Shown here piece by piece: positions 42,093 through 49,310 of a DNA stretch of 64,000 nucleotides (position 1 is the stretch's first letter; each line of letters begins with the position of its first letter). Origin of the DNA: an uncultured Oscillospiraceae bacterium (lineage in GTDB: Bacteria; Bacillota; Clostridia; Oscillospirales; Ruminococcaceae); NCBI GenBank assembly GCA_949295465.1, contig CASFKY010000012.1, forward strand, positions 47,275 to 111,274. Reading direction: 5' to 3'. The notes under the pieces are model-generated. The model did not search any database, was not told where the DNA came from, and saw only the letters and a list, made by a program, of their open reading frames with translations. Both the position numbers and the translations under genes were made by a program.

Positions 42093-42151
42093 CATTTATA
42101 TTATAGTGTCATAAAATAATTTATATGGATTTTGAGCCCCTCTGGGACATC

Positions 42152-42184
42152 AAAAAAGGGAGCAGCCCCTCGGGGCTGCTCCCT
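42152..42184 (-). terminator. Terminator of the decarboxylase beta/gamma unit
   Basis: Stem AGGGAGCAGCCCC with its perfect complement, followed on the minus strand by TTTTTTGATG. The plus-strand LysR gene may use it too, but T residues are fewer on that side. Confidence 0.8.
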
Positions 42185-42218
42185 CTCACTTTATGTTCAG
42201 AGACTGCCGGGCCGAAAC

Positions 42219-42359
42219 TCAGCCCTTGGTGTTCTTCTTTTTCTGGCTGCCGAAACTGTTCAGCAGGGTGATGCACAGCGCCAGCAGCGCCATCACCACG
42301 AAAACGCCCAACATGCCCTGGCCCATGACGGCCAGACTCTGCATAACCAAAGAACTCAT
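42219..42359 (-). CDS. 46-residue single-helix protein, OadG-like gamma subunit candidate
   Basis: Too short for usual gene calls. MSSLVMQSLAVMGQGMLGVF and a continuing hydrophobic stretch (about 14-34) form one membrane helix, followed by NSFGSQKKKNTKG, a short basic tail. AAAAAGGAGG lies 9 bases before the ATG, a very strong ribosome site. It starts 15 bases after the beta-subunit stop. In Na+-translocating decarboxylases the gamma subunit is a small one-helix protein encoded beside beta, and helix-then-polar-tail fits. It lacks the longer C-terminal metal-binding tail of classic OadG. Confidence 0.75.
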   Translation of the reverse strand: MSSLVMQSLAVMGQGMLGVFVVMALLALCITLLNSFGSQKKKNTKG

Positions 42360-42374
42360 CGTTTATCCTCCTTT

Positions 42375-43493
42375 TTATCGGGCAATCAGGTTCAGCAGCA
42401 TACCGCCTGCGATCACGCTGGCCACCTGGCCGCCCACGTTGACGCCGGCTGCCTGCATCAGCAGGAAGTTCTGTTTGTCCTCGGCCAGAGCCATCTTGCT
42501 GATGACACGGCTGCTCATGGGGAAGGCGGAGATGCCGCAGGCGCCGATCATGGGGTTGAGCTTTTTGGACTCAGGCATGAAGATGTTCACGATTTTGGCG
42601 CAGATGACGCCGCCGGCGGTATCGAAGATGAAGGCCAGCAGGCCCAGGCCCAGGATCATGAGGGTCTCTTTGTTCAGGAACTGCTCAGCCTTCATCTGGC
42701 TGGCAATGGTGATGCCCAGGAAGATAGTGATCAGGTTGGCCAGCACGTTCTGGGCCACATGGCTCAGGCTGTCCAGCACGCCGCACTCACGCAGCAGGTT
42801 GCCAAACATCAGGAAACCGACCAGAGCCACGCTGCGGGGCACGATCAGGCCGGCCACCACGGTAACCACAATGGGGAAGAGGATGCGGGTGAGGCGGCTC
42901 ACACTGGCAGCCTGGTACTTCATGCGGATGGTGCGCTCCTTCTTGGTGGTGAGCGCCTTGATCACAGGGGGCTGGATGATGGGCACCAGGGCCATATAGC
43001 TGTAGGCGGCCACCATGATGGCGCCGGTGTACTGGCTGTTGAACCACTGGCTCACGAAGATGGCGGTGGGGCCGTCGGCCGCGCCGATGACGCCGATGGA
43101 GGCAGCGTCGTGCAGATCAAAGCCCAGGGCAGCGGCCAGCACCACCACGGCGAACACGCCGAACTGAGCCGCCGCGCCGAAAATCAGGAGCTTGGGATTC
43201 TGGAGCAGGGGGCCAAAATCGATCATGGCGCCGATGCCGATGAAGAGCAGCAGGGGAAACAGCTCGTTGGCAATGCCCGCATTGTACAACACATCCAGCA
43301 CGCCCACTTCATCCCCCTGGGTGACGGCGCCGCTGGAGGGCAGGTTGACCAGAATGGCACCAAAGCCCATGGGCAGCAGCAGGCTGGGTTCCATGTCTTT
43401 CTTAATGGCCAGATAGATGAGCAGGCCGCCGATGACCCACATGATCACCATCTTGGGGTCCAGCAGCAACAGGTTGCCGAAAATTGCTTGCAT
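42375..43493 (-). CDS. oadB: Na+-translocating decarboxylase, beta subunit
   Basis: 372 residues with nine to eleven hydrophobic segments. Family landmarks are ELFPLLLFIGIGAMIDFGPLL, GAADGPTAIFVS and GACGISAFPMSSRVI (quoted in part), which hold the Asp and Ser residues of the Na+ path. In oxaloacetate, methylmalonyl-CoA and glutaconyl-CoA decarboxylases this subunit couples decarboxylation of carboxybiotin to Na+ export. No alpha (carboxyltransferase) or biotin carrier gene is nearby. The ATG at 43493 has AAGGAG at 9 bases; the in-frame extension upstream is leader sequence. Confidence 0.9.
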   Translation of the reverse strand: MQAIFGNLLLLDPKMVIMWVIGGLLIYLAIKKDMEPSLLLPMGFGAILVNLPSSGAVTQGDEVGVLDVLYNAGIANELFPLLLFIGIGAMIDFGPLLQNPKLLIFGAAAQFGVFAVVVLAAALGFDLHDAASIGVIGAADGPTAIFVSQWFNSQYTGAIMVAAYSYMALVPIIQPPVIKALTTKKERTIRMKYQAASVSRLTRILFPIVVTVVAGLIVPRSVALVGFLMFGNLLRECGVLDSLSHVAQNVLANLITIFLGITIASQMKAEQFLNKETLMILGLGLLAFIFDTAGGVICAKIVNIFMPESKKLNPMIGACGISAFPMSSRVISKMALAEDKQNFLLMQAAGVNVGGQVASVIAGGMLLNLIAR

Positions 43494-43823
43494 TGCGATA
43501 CGCTCCTTCTTTCTCGGTTTTTCGGTGGTTTGGCCCGCAGGGCAGAAAAGTACGGGCGCTTGCTTTTGTTTGCGGATTTCCTCCGCCGCCAACAGAATCT
43601 CCCGATCCTTTCTCAACACACACAAACCGGGGATCTTGCGGAAGAAAAGGGCAATAAAAAACAAGGCCCTCCCGCACTCTGCTGTGCAGAAAAGTCTTGC
43701 CTGTTAAAGCGGCCGCGGGGCCTTGAAATCTCAAAACCCGTCCTGACGCAAACCGCCAGCACCCTGCCCGCGCCAAGGCGCAAAACAAGCTGCCGGCTAC
43801 TCCCTTTTCATTTCCATTTCAAG
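43494..43823 (-). promoter_or_regulatory. Long structured leader of the beta-subunit gene
   Basis: About 320 bases between transcription start and ATG. It contains the terminator hairpin described next. I see no T-box (AGGGTGG), no recognisable riboswitch class and no convincing leader peptide. The frame open into oadB has no ribosome site of its own. Confidence 0.5.
43653..43725 (-). terminator. Terminator-like structure inside the beta-subunit leader
   Basis: Minus-strand CAAGGCCC pairs with GGGCCTTG, which is followed by TTTTTTATT. The loop carries a nested hairpin TCTGC-ACA-GCAGA and partial CGC/GCG pairing. It lies about 160 bases before the ATG, so it can act as a conditional terminator. 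Confidence 0.6.
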
Positions 43824-43852
43824 ATTATAACACAATTTTTTGCCTTTTGTAA
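43824..43852 (-). promoter_or_regulatory. Sigma-A promoter for the decarboxylase beta/gamma genes
   Basis: Minus-strand TTACAA, 17-base spacer, TATAAT with TG extension. Start would be near 43817. Confidence 0.7.
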
Positions 43853-43928
43853 CTTTTTTTAAAATCTGGATAAAAAATCAGCATCTTTGCCATGAAACCC
43901 CTCTTTTTTCTCCCCCGCTTTTGAGAAA

Positions 43929-43972
43929 AAAAGAGAGACCCGGCTGATTTTCCCCCTAGGAACCTCTCTTTT
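43929..43972 (-). terminator. Weak second hairpin downstream of the jag operon
   Basis: AAAAGAGAG and CTCTCTTTT are inverted repeats; on the minus strand the second arm runs into TTTTTTTCTC. It could back up the stronger jag terminator at 44045. Confidence 0.4.
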
Positions 43973-43989
43973 CCCTGTTTAAACAGCGA

Positions 43990-44024
43990 GTTTTCCACAG
44001 CCCGGTGAATACTTTGTGGAAAAC
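43990..44024. other. Inverted pair of DnaA-box-like sequences
   Basis: GTTTTCCACA and TGTGGAAAAC face each other with a 15-base spacer, each containing the TTTTCCACA form seen at the origin. It lies between the jag terminator and the decarboxylase promoter. Confidence 0.5.
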
Positions 44025-44044
44025 TTTTCCGCCCAGGGACAGCA

Positions 44045-44080
44045 AAAAAGCCTTCCGCCAAAAGGAGGAAGGCTTTTTCT
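44045..44080 (-). terminator. Terminator of the rpmH-to-jag gene group
   Basis: AAAAAGCCTTCC pairs with GGAAGGCTTTTT around a 10-base loop, with T residues after the stem on the minus strand (CTTTTTTGC). Confidence 0.85.
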
Positions 44081-44099
44081 CTGATTCATTCCGGCGCTT

Positions 44100-45161
44100 T
44101 TACAGTTCGATCTTGCCGAAGAGGGCAAAATCCTCCGCGTCGTTGATCCGCTCGGTGCGCACCGGGGCCATGGGCTCGGCCTTGGGGTCCCGGGGCCGGT
44201 CGGCAAATTCCCGGCCGGGCACCGAAGAGGGCCGGGGCCCCCGGCGCTCGCCGCGGCCGGAGGAACGGCCGCCGCCCCGCTTGTCGTAGCGGCCCCCCCG
44301 GCCGCCGCCCTGACGGGGCTTGCGCTCATGATCCGGCCGATCGGGCCGGGCGTTGGGGGCGGTGGAGTAGATGACCACCCGCCGCTCGGGACCTTCGCCC
44401 TTGCTCTCGCTGCGCAGTCCCTCCATCTTGCCGATGGCGCTGTGAAGAATCCGCCGCTCGTAGGGGTTCATGGGCTCCATGGCAAAACTGCGGCCGGTGC
44501 GAAGCACCTTCTGGCCCATCCGGCGGGCCAGGGCCTCCAGATCCTTCTCCCGTTTATCCCGGTAGCCGGCCACATCCAGCCCCAGCTTGATGTAGTCACC
44601 GCCCAGCCGGTTGGCCACCAGGCTGGCCAGGTAGGAGAGGCTCTCCATGGTCTCGCCCCGGCGGCCGATCAGCACGCTCACATTGCTGCCGTTCACATGG
44701 ATGATGGTGGCCTCACCCTTCTTGGTGGCGGTGAACTCCGCATCCTCCACCCCCATGGGAACGAACACGGTCTTGAGGTACTCCACCGCGGCGCTCACCT
44801 TGGGGTTCTCGCTGATCTCCAGGGGGATCTCCTCCTCGGTCTCCTGGGCCTGGGGAGCCTTGGCCTCCTCCTTCTCCTCGGCGGGAGCGGCAGAAGGCGC
44901 GGGGGCCGCAGGGGCCGCAGGAGTGACGGGAGCCGCAGGAGCGGCAGGGACCTTTTTCTCCTCCGCCTTGGGGGCGGGGGCGGCCTGCTCTTCCTCCAGC
45001 ATCACCTTCACCTTGGCGGGGATGCTCTTGAACAGTTTCTTCACCGGCATCTCCAGCACCTCATAGCTGAGGGCCAGATCGTCCCGGGAAACACCCAACT
45101 CCTGACAGCCGGCCTGGACCGCGTCCTCCACAGTCTTGCCGGTCACAATCACTTCACGCAT
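44100..45161 (-). CDS. jag: RNA-binding protein Jag (KhpB/EloR-like) with RGG-rich tail
   Basis: 353 residues, longer than the usual 200-270. The Jag-N domain (1-52, MREVIVTGKTVEDAVQAG) is followed by an Ala/Pro/Glu spacer (about 55-115), a KH domain (about 125-205, HVNGSNVSVLIGRRGETM), an R3H domain (about 210-270, with MNPYERRILHSA) and a tail rich in Arg and Gly (RQGGGRGGRYDKRGGG and more). In streptococci it binds RNA with KhpA and controls cell elongation. The start overlaps the yidC stop by eight bases. Confidence 0.93.
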   Translation of the reverse strand: MREVIVTGKTVEDAVQAGCQELGVSRDDLALSYEVLEMPVKKLFKSIPAKVKVMLEEEQAAPAPKAEEKKVPAAPAAPVTPAAPAAPAPSAAPAEEKEEAKAPQAQETEEEIPLEISENPKVSAAVEYLKTVFVPMGVEDAEFTATKKGEATIIHVNGSNVSVLIGRRGETMESLSYLASLVANRLGGDYIKLGLDVAGYRDKREKDLEALARRMGQKVLRTGRSFAMEPMNPYERRILHSAIGKMEGLRSESKGEGPERRVVIYSTAPNARPDRPDHERKPRQGGGRGGRYDKRGGGRSSGRGERRGPRPSSVPGREFADRPRDPKAEPMAPVRTERINDAEDFALFGKIEL

Positions 45162-46206
45162 GAGGCTCTTCCTCCTTTACGAGGGGCGTTGTCCGCTCAT
45201 CCTTATATTTTTCCGCGTCCAGCTGCCTGGCCCGCTCAATCCGCAGTTTGTTCAGCTCGGCCTGGTTCAGTTCCTTCACCACCTGGTTGCCGTTGGCGTC
45301 GGTGATGGTCACCTGGGTCTTCTTTTTCTTCTCCAGCCGCTTTGCCTTCAGCATCTCGGCGTACTTCTGTTTTTCCTTCTCCGGGTCAAAGACCTTCTTG
45401 GCCAACAGGCTGGTGAAGAACATCAGGATGTTGGAGATGGTGTAGTAGAGCGAGAAGGCCACGGGCACCTTGAAGCAGAACCATACAAACATCAGGCTCA
45501 TCAGCCAGGGCATCATCTTCATGCTGGCGTTGAGCTGCTGGCCGCTCATCCGCATGGTCACCACGTTCACCAGGCACATGGTGATGACGCTGAGGATGGG
45601 GAAGATCAGCAGGTTCCAGTTTTCCAGCGAGAGGGTGGGCATGGCACACAGGTCAATGCCCAGGAAATTCATCTGGAAGTTCTGGATCTGGGAGATCTGG
45701 TCAGCAGTGAAGGCGTCGCCGAACTGAGCCAGGGCGTCCGAGGCGCTCATCCCCTTGATGGTGAGCATCAGGTTGCTCTGAGCGGTGTAGTTGGCGCTGG
45801 ACATCCCCAGAATGTTCAGGGCGCTCTCAATGGCAGTGGAGCTGATCATCAGAACATGCTGGATGGGGCGGTACACCACCTCGATAACGCCGAAGATCAC
45901 AAAGAAGTTCAGCATCATGGGCAGGCAGCCGGCCGTGGGGTTGAAGCCGTACTCCTGTTGGAGCCTGGCCATCTCCTCGTTCTGCTTGACCCGGTTGTTG
46001 GCGTATTTTTTCTGGATCTCCATCATCATGGGCTGGTATACGCTCATGCGGGCCGTGGTCTTCTGCTGGTACAGCTGAAGAGGGAAGGACGCCAGGCGCA
46101 CCACAATGGTGAAAATGATGATGGCCCATCCGTAGTTGGGGATCATGTCATAAATCCACTTCATGACATATCCCAGAGGGGTACCGAGAATGCCTAAAAA
46201 TCCCAT
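45154..46206 (-). CDS. yidC: Membrane protein insertase YidC (Oxa1 family)
   Basis: 350 residues. Gram-positive form without a periplasmic domain; five hydrophobic segments. The first conserved region is YGWAIIIFTIVVRLASFPLQLYQQKTTARM (quoted in part: IIIFTIVVRLASFPL), including the Arg of the hydrophilic groove. The loop between helices 2 and 3 is unusually long (about 135-185). The C-terminus is a 90-residue charged extension (KKKKTQVTITDANGN and after) likely to contact ribosomes. It lacks a clear lipobox. The ATG at 46206 is preferred over the GTG two codons earlier. Confidence 0.94.
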   Translation of the reverse strand: MGFLGILGTPLGYVMKWIYDMIPNYGWAIIIFTIVVRLASFPLQLYQQKTTARMSVYQPMMMEIQKKYANNRVKQNEEMARLQQEYGFNPTAGCLPMMLNFFVIFGVIEVVYRPIQHVLMISSTAIESALNILGMSSANYTAQSNLMLTIKGMSASDALAQFGDAFTADQISQIQNFQMNFLGIDLCAMPTLSLENWNLLIFPILSVITMCLVNVVTMRMSGQQLNASMKMMPWLMSLMFVWFCFKVPVAFSLYYTISNILMFFTSLLAKKVFDPEKEKQKYAEMLKAKRLEKKKKTQVTITDANGNQVVKELNQAELNKLRIERARQLDAEKYKDERTTPLVKEEEPHA

Positions 46207-46299
46207 AGTCACTATCCATTCCGCTTCGCCCCGCGCCCGAAGCTCAGTATTTTATGGTAGGACTTGTCCGGCGCGGACGGCAAGTCACAAGAAGCAGAT

Positions 46300-46572
46300 T
46301 TAAAAATGGCCCTTCCGCCCCTGCCAGTAGTGGGGCAGGCGGAACTGGCCCTTGGGGGGCACCGGGTCAAACCCCTGGCCTCCCAGAGGATTGCAGCGCA
46401 GGATGCGCCACACCGCCAGGATCAGGCCTTTCACCGCCCCGTGGGTCTGGATGGCCTCCACCGCGTAGGTGCTGCAGGTGGGGATGAAGCGGCAGTGGTC
46501 CGAAAGGCCGGGTGAAATATACTTTTTATAAAACCGGATGGGGGCCAGCAAGACCCTTTGGGCCGGGTTCAC
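46300..46572 (-). CDS. yidD: Membrane protein insertion efficiency factor YidD
   Basis: 90 residues. Signatures are [27 protein letters not shown] (in part: [11 protein letters not shown]) and [18 protein letters not shown]. Family members are peripheral membrane proteins that help YidC insertion. Its start overlaps the rnpA stop (ATGA), the usual arrangement. Confidence 0.95.
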   Translation of the reverse strand: MNPAQRVLLAPIRFYKKYISPGLSDHCRFIPTCSTYAVEAIQTHGAVKGLILAVWRILRCNPLGGQGFDPVPPKGQFRLPHYWQGRKGHF

Positions 46573-46937
46573 GGCTGCTCCCCGCCTTCTGCGGGGCTCT
46601 CCCCCTTTTTGGGCAGCCCCGCCTGGCTCAGCAGCCGGCGTACCGTTTTCTCCAGCCTGGTGCTCTTAAGGCGGGGAGTAACGCCCCGGGCCACAAACAC
46701 CAGGTCATAACTGCCCACGTCGTAGGGCATGCAGGCCGAGATGGCCGCCCGCATCACCCGGCGGGCCCGGTTGCGGGTAACGGCCTTGCCAATCTTCTTG
46801 GTGGCGGTCAGCCCCACCCGGGTATAGCCCAGCCGGGTCTTGAACACATACAGCACCAGCTGGGGCGCCACATAGGATTTCCCCTTGGCATAGGCCCGGC
46901 CAAACTCTTTATTTTTGCAGATTGGCCGGTAACGCAT
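46569..46937 (-). CDS. rnpA: Ribonuclease P protein component
   Basis: 122 residues. The RNA-binding signature is [17 protein letters not shown], with a preceding KKIGKAV strand typical of RnpA. It assists the RNase P RNA in 5' tRNA maturation. The ATG at 46937 is chosen because [19 protein letters not shown] matches the family N-terminus and AGAGG lies upstream. Confidence 0.95.
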   Translation of the reverse strand: MRYRPICKNKEFGRAYAKGKSYVAPQLVLYVFKTRLGYTRVGLTATKKIGKAVTRNRARRVMRAAISACMPYDVGSYDLVFVARGVTPRLKSTRLEKTVRRLLSQAGLPKKGESPAEGGEQP

Positions 46938-47009
46938 GCCTGTCCTCTCTTTCGGCGGGGGAAGTTTTCCACCAGAATTTGCAAAATGGTTGAAAATTTT
47001 TCCTGATAC

Positions 47010-47045
47010 GGTAAAGAAGGCCACAGCAAACTATTCTGTGGCCTT
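47010..47045 (-). terminator. Partial terminator between rpmH and rnpA
   Basis: AAGGCCACAG pairs with CTGTGGCCTT around a 9-base loop; the minus-strand tail CTTTACC is T-poor, so it probably tunes the rpmH to rnpA ratio rather than stopping all transcription. Confidence 0.5.
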
Positions 47046-47078
47046 CCGATGCAGCATATTTGAAATAAGTCTGCCCGA

Positions 47079-47213
47079 TCAGACAGCCAGCTTGGCACGA
47101 CCCTTGGCGCGGCGGGCTTTGATGACCTTGCGGCCGTTCTTGGTGCTCATCCGCTTCAGAAAACCGTGGACGTTGGAACGCTGACGCTTTTTGGGCTGGA
47201 AAGTCTGTTTCAT
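47079..47213 (-). CDS. rpmH: Ribosomal protein bL34
   Basis: 44 residues, below many size cut-offs. [20 protein letters not shown], then [20 protein letters not shown] (continuing KLAV), is a full-length L34. It is the first gene of the rpmH-rnpA-yidD-yidC-jag cluster and diverges from dnaA across the origin. Confidence 0.97.
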   Translation of the reverse strand: MKQTFQPKKRQRSNVHGFLKRMSTKNGRKVIKARRAKGRAKLAV

Positions 47214-47564
47214 TCTTTTATCCTCCATTCAAAACTGCCCGCACCGGGCGGGTACTTGATTCGGCGCAGGCACTCTTGCTGATTACAGAACCTTGCAGTT
47301 TAAAAGTATATCGCATCCCGGGCCGGCTTGTCAACAAAAAAATCCCGCTGCGCTCTGGTTTTCCGCCGTTTTTCGGTTCTTTTGTGGAAAACTTTTCTCC
47401 CCTGACCCGGCCAGGGGCACAAAAAATTTTTCTTTGGCCCCAAATCTCCCCCTTTTTGCTCCTCAAAATTTTTGGGGCAGGCCCCGGTTTTTCTCCCTTT
47501 CGCCCTTTTTCCGGCTCAATATATGGTAACTATTTATTACTATATATAAAAGGGAGTTTTGCGG
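47214..47564. other. oriC, left part (rpmH-dnaA intergenic region)
   Basis: No gene. Contains a DnaA-box-like TTTTCCACA on the minus strand (47383-47391) and an A+T-rich block at 47516-47550 (ATATATGG to ATATATAAAA) that could be an unwinding element. The minus-strand promoter of rpmH must lie here, but I could not fix it. Confidence 0.6.
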
Positions 47565-47593
47565 TTGTTTTACGGGTTCCCGTATGCTATAAT
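47565..47593 (+). promoter_or_regulatory. dnaA promoter with internal palindrome
   Basis: TTGTTT, 17-base spacer, TATAAT with TGC extension. The spacer holds TACGGGTTCCCGTA, a perfect inverted repeat exactly between -35 and -10, a typical repressor operator position. Confidence 0.7.
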
Positions 47594-47665
47594 GGTACAG
47601 TATAAATTTGAAAATAGGGAAGTCTCCCCTTCTACAAAAAATCAGGGCAAACGGAGAGAAAAAAC

Positions 47666-48976
47666 ATGGATTCCTTCAACGACGTTTTAGACGCAGTCAA
47701 GCTATACTGCAAGGATTATCTGGTGGACGCCACCTACAATCTGTATGTGGAAGGGCTTCAGCCGGTCCTTTTTGAAAATTCCAAGCATGTGGTGCTGGGG
47801 GTGCGCAACGACTTCATCCGCAAGATCCTCACCGACCGCTACCTTCCCCTCTTGCACGAGGCCTTCACCGCCGTGCTGGGGTTTGATGTGGATATCGATC
47901 TGATGGTGCCGGAAAAGAAGGATCCCCCGGTGGTGGACCAGGACGGCCCGGGCCTGCCCAGCGGCCACTACGAGTTCACCTTTGAAAACTTCATTAAGGG
48001 CAGCGGCAACCAGTTTGCCTTTGCCGCCGCCCAGGCGGTGGCCGCCAACCCCTCGGGGGCCTACAATCCCCTGTTCATCTACGGCAACTCGGGGCTGGGT
48101 AAGACCCATCTGCTCACCGCCATCCAGCTGGAGATCCGCCGCACCCATCCCGAGTACAACATTGTCTTTGTGACCTGCGAGCAGTTCACCAACGAGATCA
48201 TCGCGGCCATCCGCAGCGGCACCACCGAGGCCTTCCGCCAGAAGTACCGCCAGGCCGACCTGCTTTTGGTGGACGACATCCAGTTCATCGCCGGCAAGGA
48301 GAGCACCCAGGAGGAATTCTTCTACACCTTCAACGACCTGCACACCGCCGGCAAGCAGATCGTGATCGCCAGTGACCGGCCCGCCAAGGAGATCAAGAGC
48401 CTGGAGGAACGTCTGCGCACCCGCTTCGAGTGGGGCCTGTCGGCAGACATCCAGCCGCCGGACTACGAGACCCGGGTGGCCATCATCCGCCGCAAGGCCG
48501 AGCTGCTCCACCTGGAGCTGCCCGACGACGTGGTGGAATATATCGCCAACAATTTGAAGAACAACATCCGCCAGCTGGAAGGCGCCGTAAAGAAAATGAA
48601 CGCCTACTACATGCTGGAGGGGATCAGCCCGGTGATCGGGGTGGCCCAGAACGCCATCCGGGATATCCTCAGCGAGACCCAGCCGGTACCCCTGACGGTG
48701 GAGCGGATCATCAGCGAGGTGGCCCGCACCTACAACGTCACCGCCAGCGACATCCGGGGCCCCAAACGGAACTCGGCCATCAGCGCGGCCCGGCGCACCG
48801 CCGCCTATGTGGTGCGGGAGATCACCGGCCTGAGCATGGAGGAGATCGGCAAGGAGTTCGGCGGCCGGGACCACTCCACCATCGTCTACTCCATCCGGGT
48901 GATGGAAAAGGATATCCAGAACGACAGCCACCTGAAGGAAACAGTAGAAGATATCATCAAAAACGTCCGCTCCTGA
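47666..48976 (+). CDS. dnaA: Chromosomal replication initiator DnaA
   Basis: 436 residues. Domain I (1-85); short domain II; AAA+ domain III with FVIYGNSGLGKTH-type Walker A (GNSGLGKTH), Walker B LLVDDIQF and sensor II region; domain IV with the DnaA signature GGRDHSTIVYSI (about 400-411). It binds DnaA boxes and melts oriC. GGAGAG precedes the ATG. The linker domain II is short compared with E. coli. Confidence 0.97.
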   Translation: MDSFNDVLDAVKLYCKDYLVDATYNLYVEGLQPVLFENSKHVVLGVRNDFIRKILTDRYLPLLHEAFTAVLGFDVDIDLMVPEKKDPPVVDQDGPGLPSGHYEFTFENFIKGSGNQFAFAAAQAVAANPSGAYNPLFIYGNSGLGKTHLLTAIQLEIRRTHPEYNIVFVTCEQFTNEIIAAIRSGTTEAFRQKYRQADLLLVDDIQFIAGKESTQEEFFYTFNDLHTAGKQIVIASDRPAKEIKSLEERLRTRFEWGLSADIQPPDYETRVAIIRRKAELLHLELPDDVVEYIANNLKNNIRQLEGAVKKMNAYYMLEGISPVIGVAQNAIRDILSETQPVPLTVERIISEVARTYNVTASDIRGPKRNSAISAARRTAAYVVREITGLSMEEIGKEFGGRDHSTIVYSIRVMEKDIQNDSHLKETVEDIIKNVRS

Positions 48977-49310
48977 GAGAGCTTGTAAAGGCGTTCCAAA
49001 GGTCCCGGATGTCCCCGAAAAGGCCTTTTGGGAGTTTTCCACTTTTTCCACCGAGTTTTCAACATTCAACACCCATTTTCCACACGGCGGGTTGAAAAAG
49101 GAAAAACCCGTGGAAAATCCACAAAATCTTCACAGCCCTTTCCGGGGTCCCAAAAAACCCGAAAATGGCGGCCCAATCAAGCCCGTCCGATTTTTCCACC
49201 AAATTCACCGTCCCTACTAAGACGATTAAAACAATGCAGTCATTCACTACGATCTTCCAAAACGAAACTTCTCCCTTTTCACGCATCCATCCAATAGAAA
49301 GAGGCTAAAC
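48977..49310. other. oriC, right part with DnaA-box cluster (dnaA-dnaN intergenic region)
   Basis: Boxes of the form TTTTCCAC(A/C/T): 49035-49043, 49044-49052, 49076-49084, 49192-49200 on the plus strand and 49109-49117 on the minus strand; weaker TTTTCAACA at 49056-49064 and AAATCCACA at 49115-49123. The first two are directly adjacent. An A+T-richer stretch follows (49200-49310). Confidence 0.75.

Noticed and set aside
42375-43664. Longer N-terminus for the decarboxylase beta subunit
   Set aside because: The extra 57 in-frame residues are polar, lack a ribosome site and include the leader terminator; homologues begin at the first membrane helix.
43494-43823. T-box or known riboswitch in the decarboxylase leader
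   Set aside because: The AGGGTGG T-box core is absent and no conserved riboswitch core could be recognised; only the terminator hairpin is supported.
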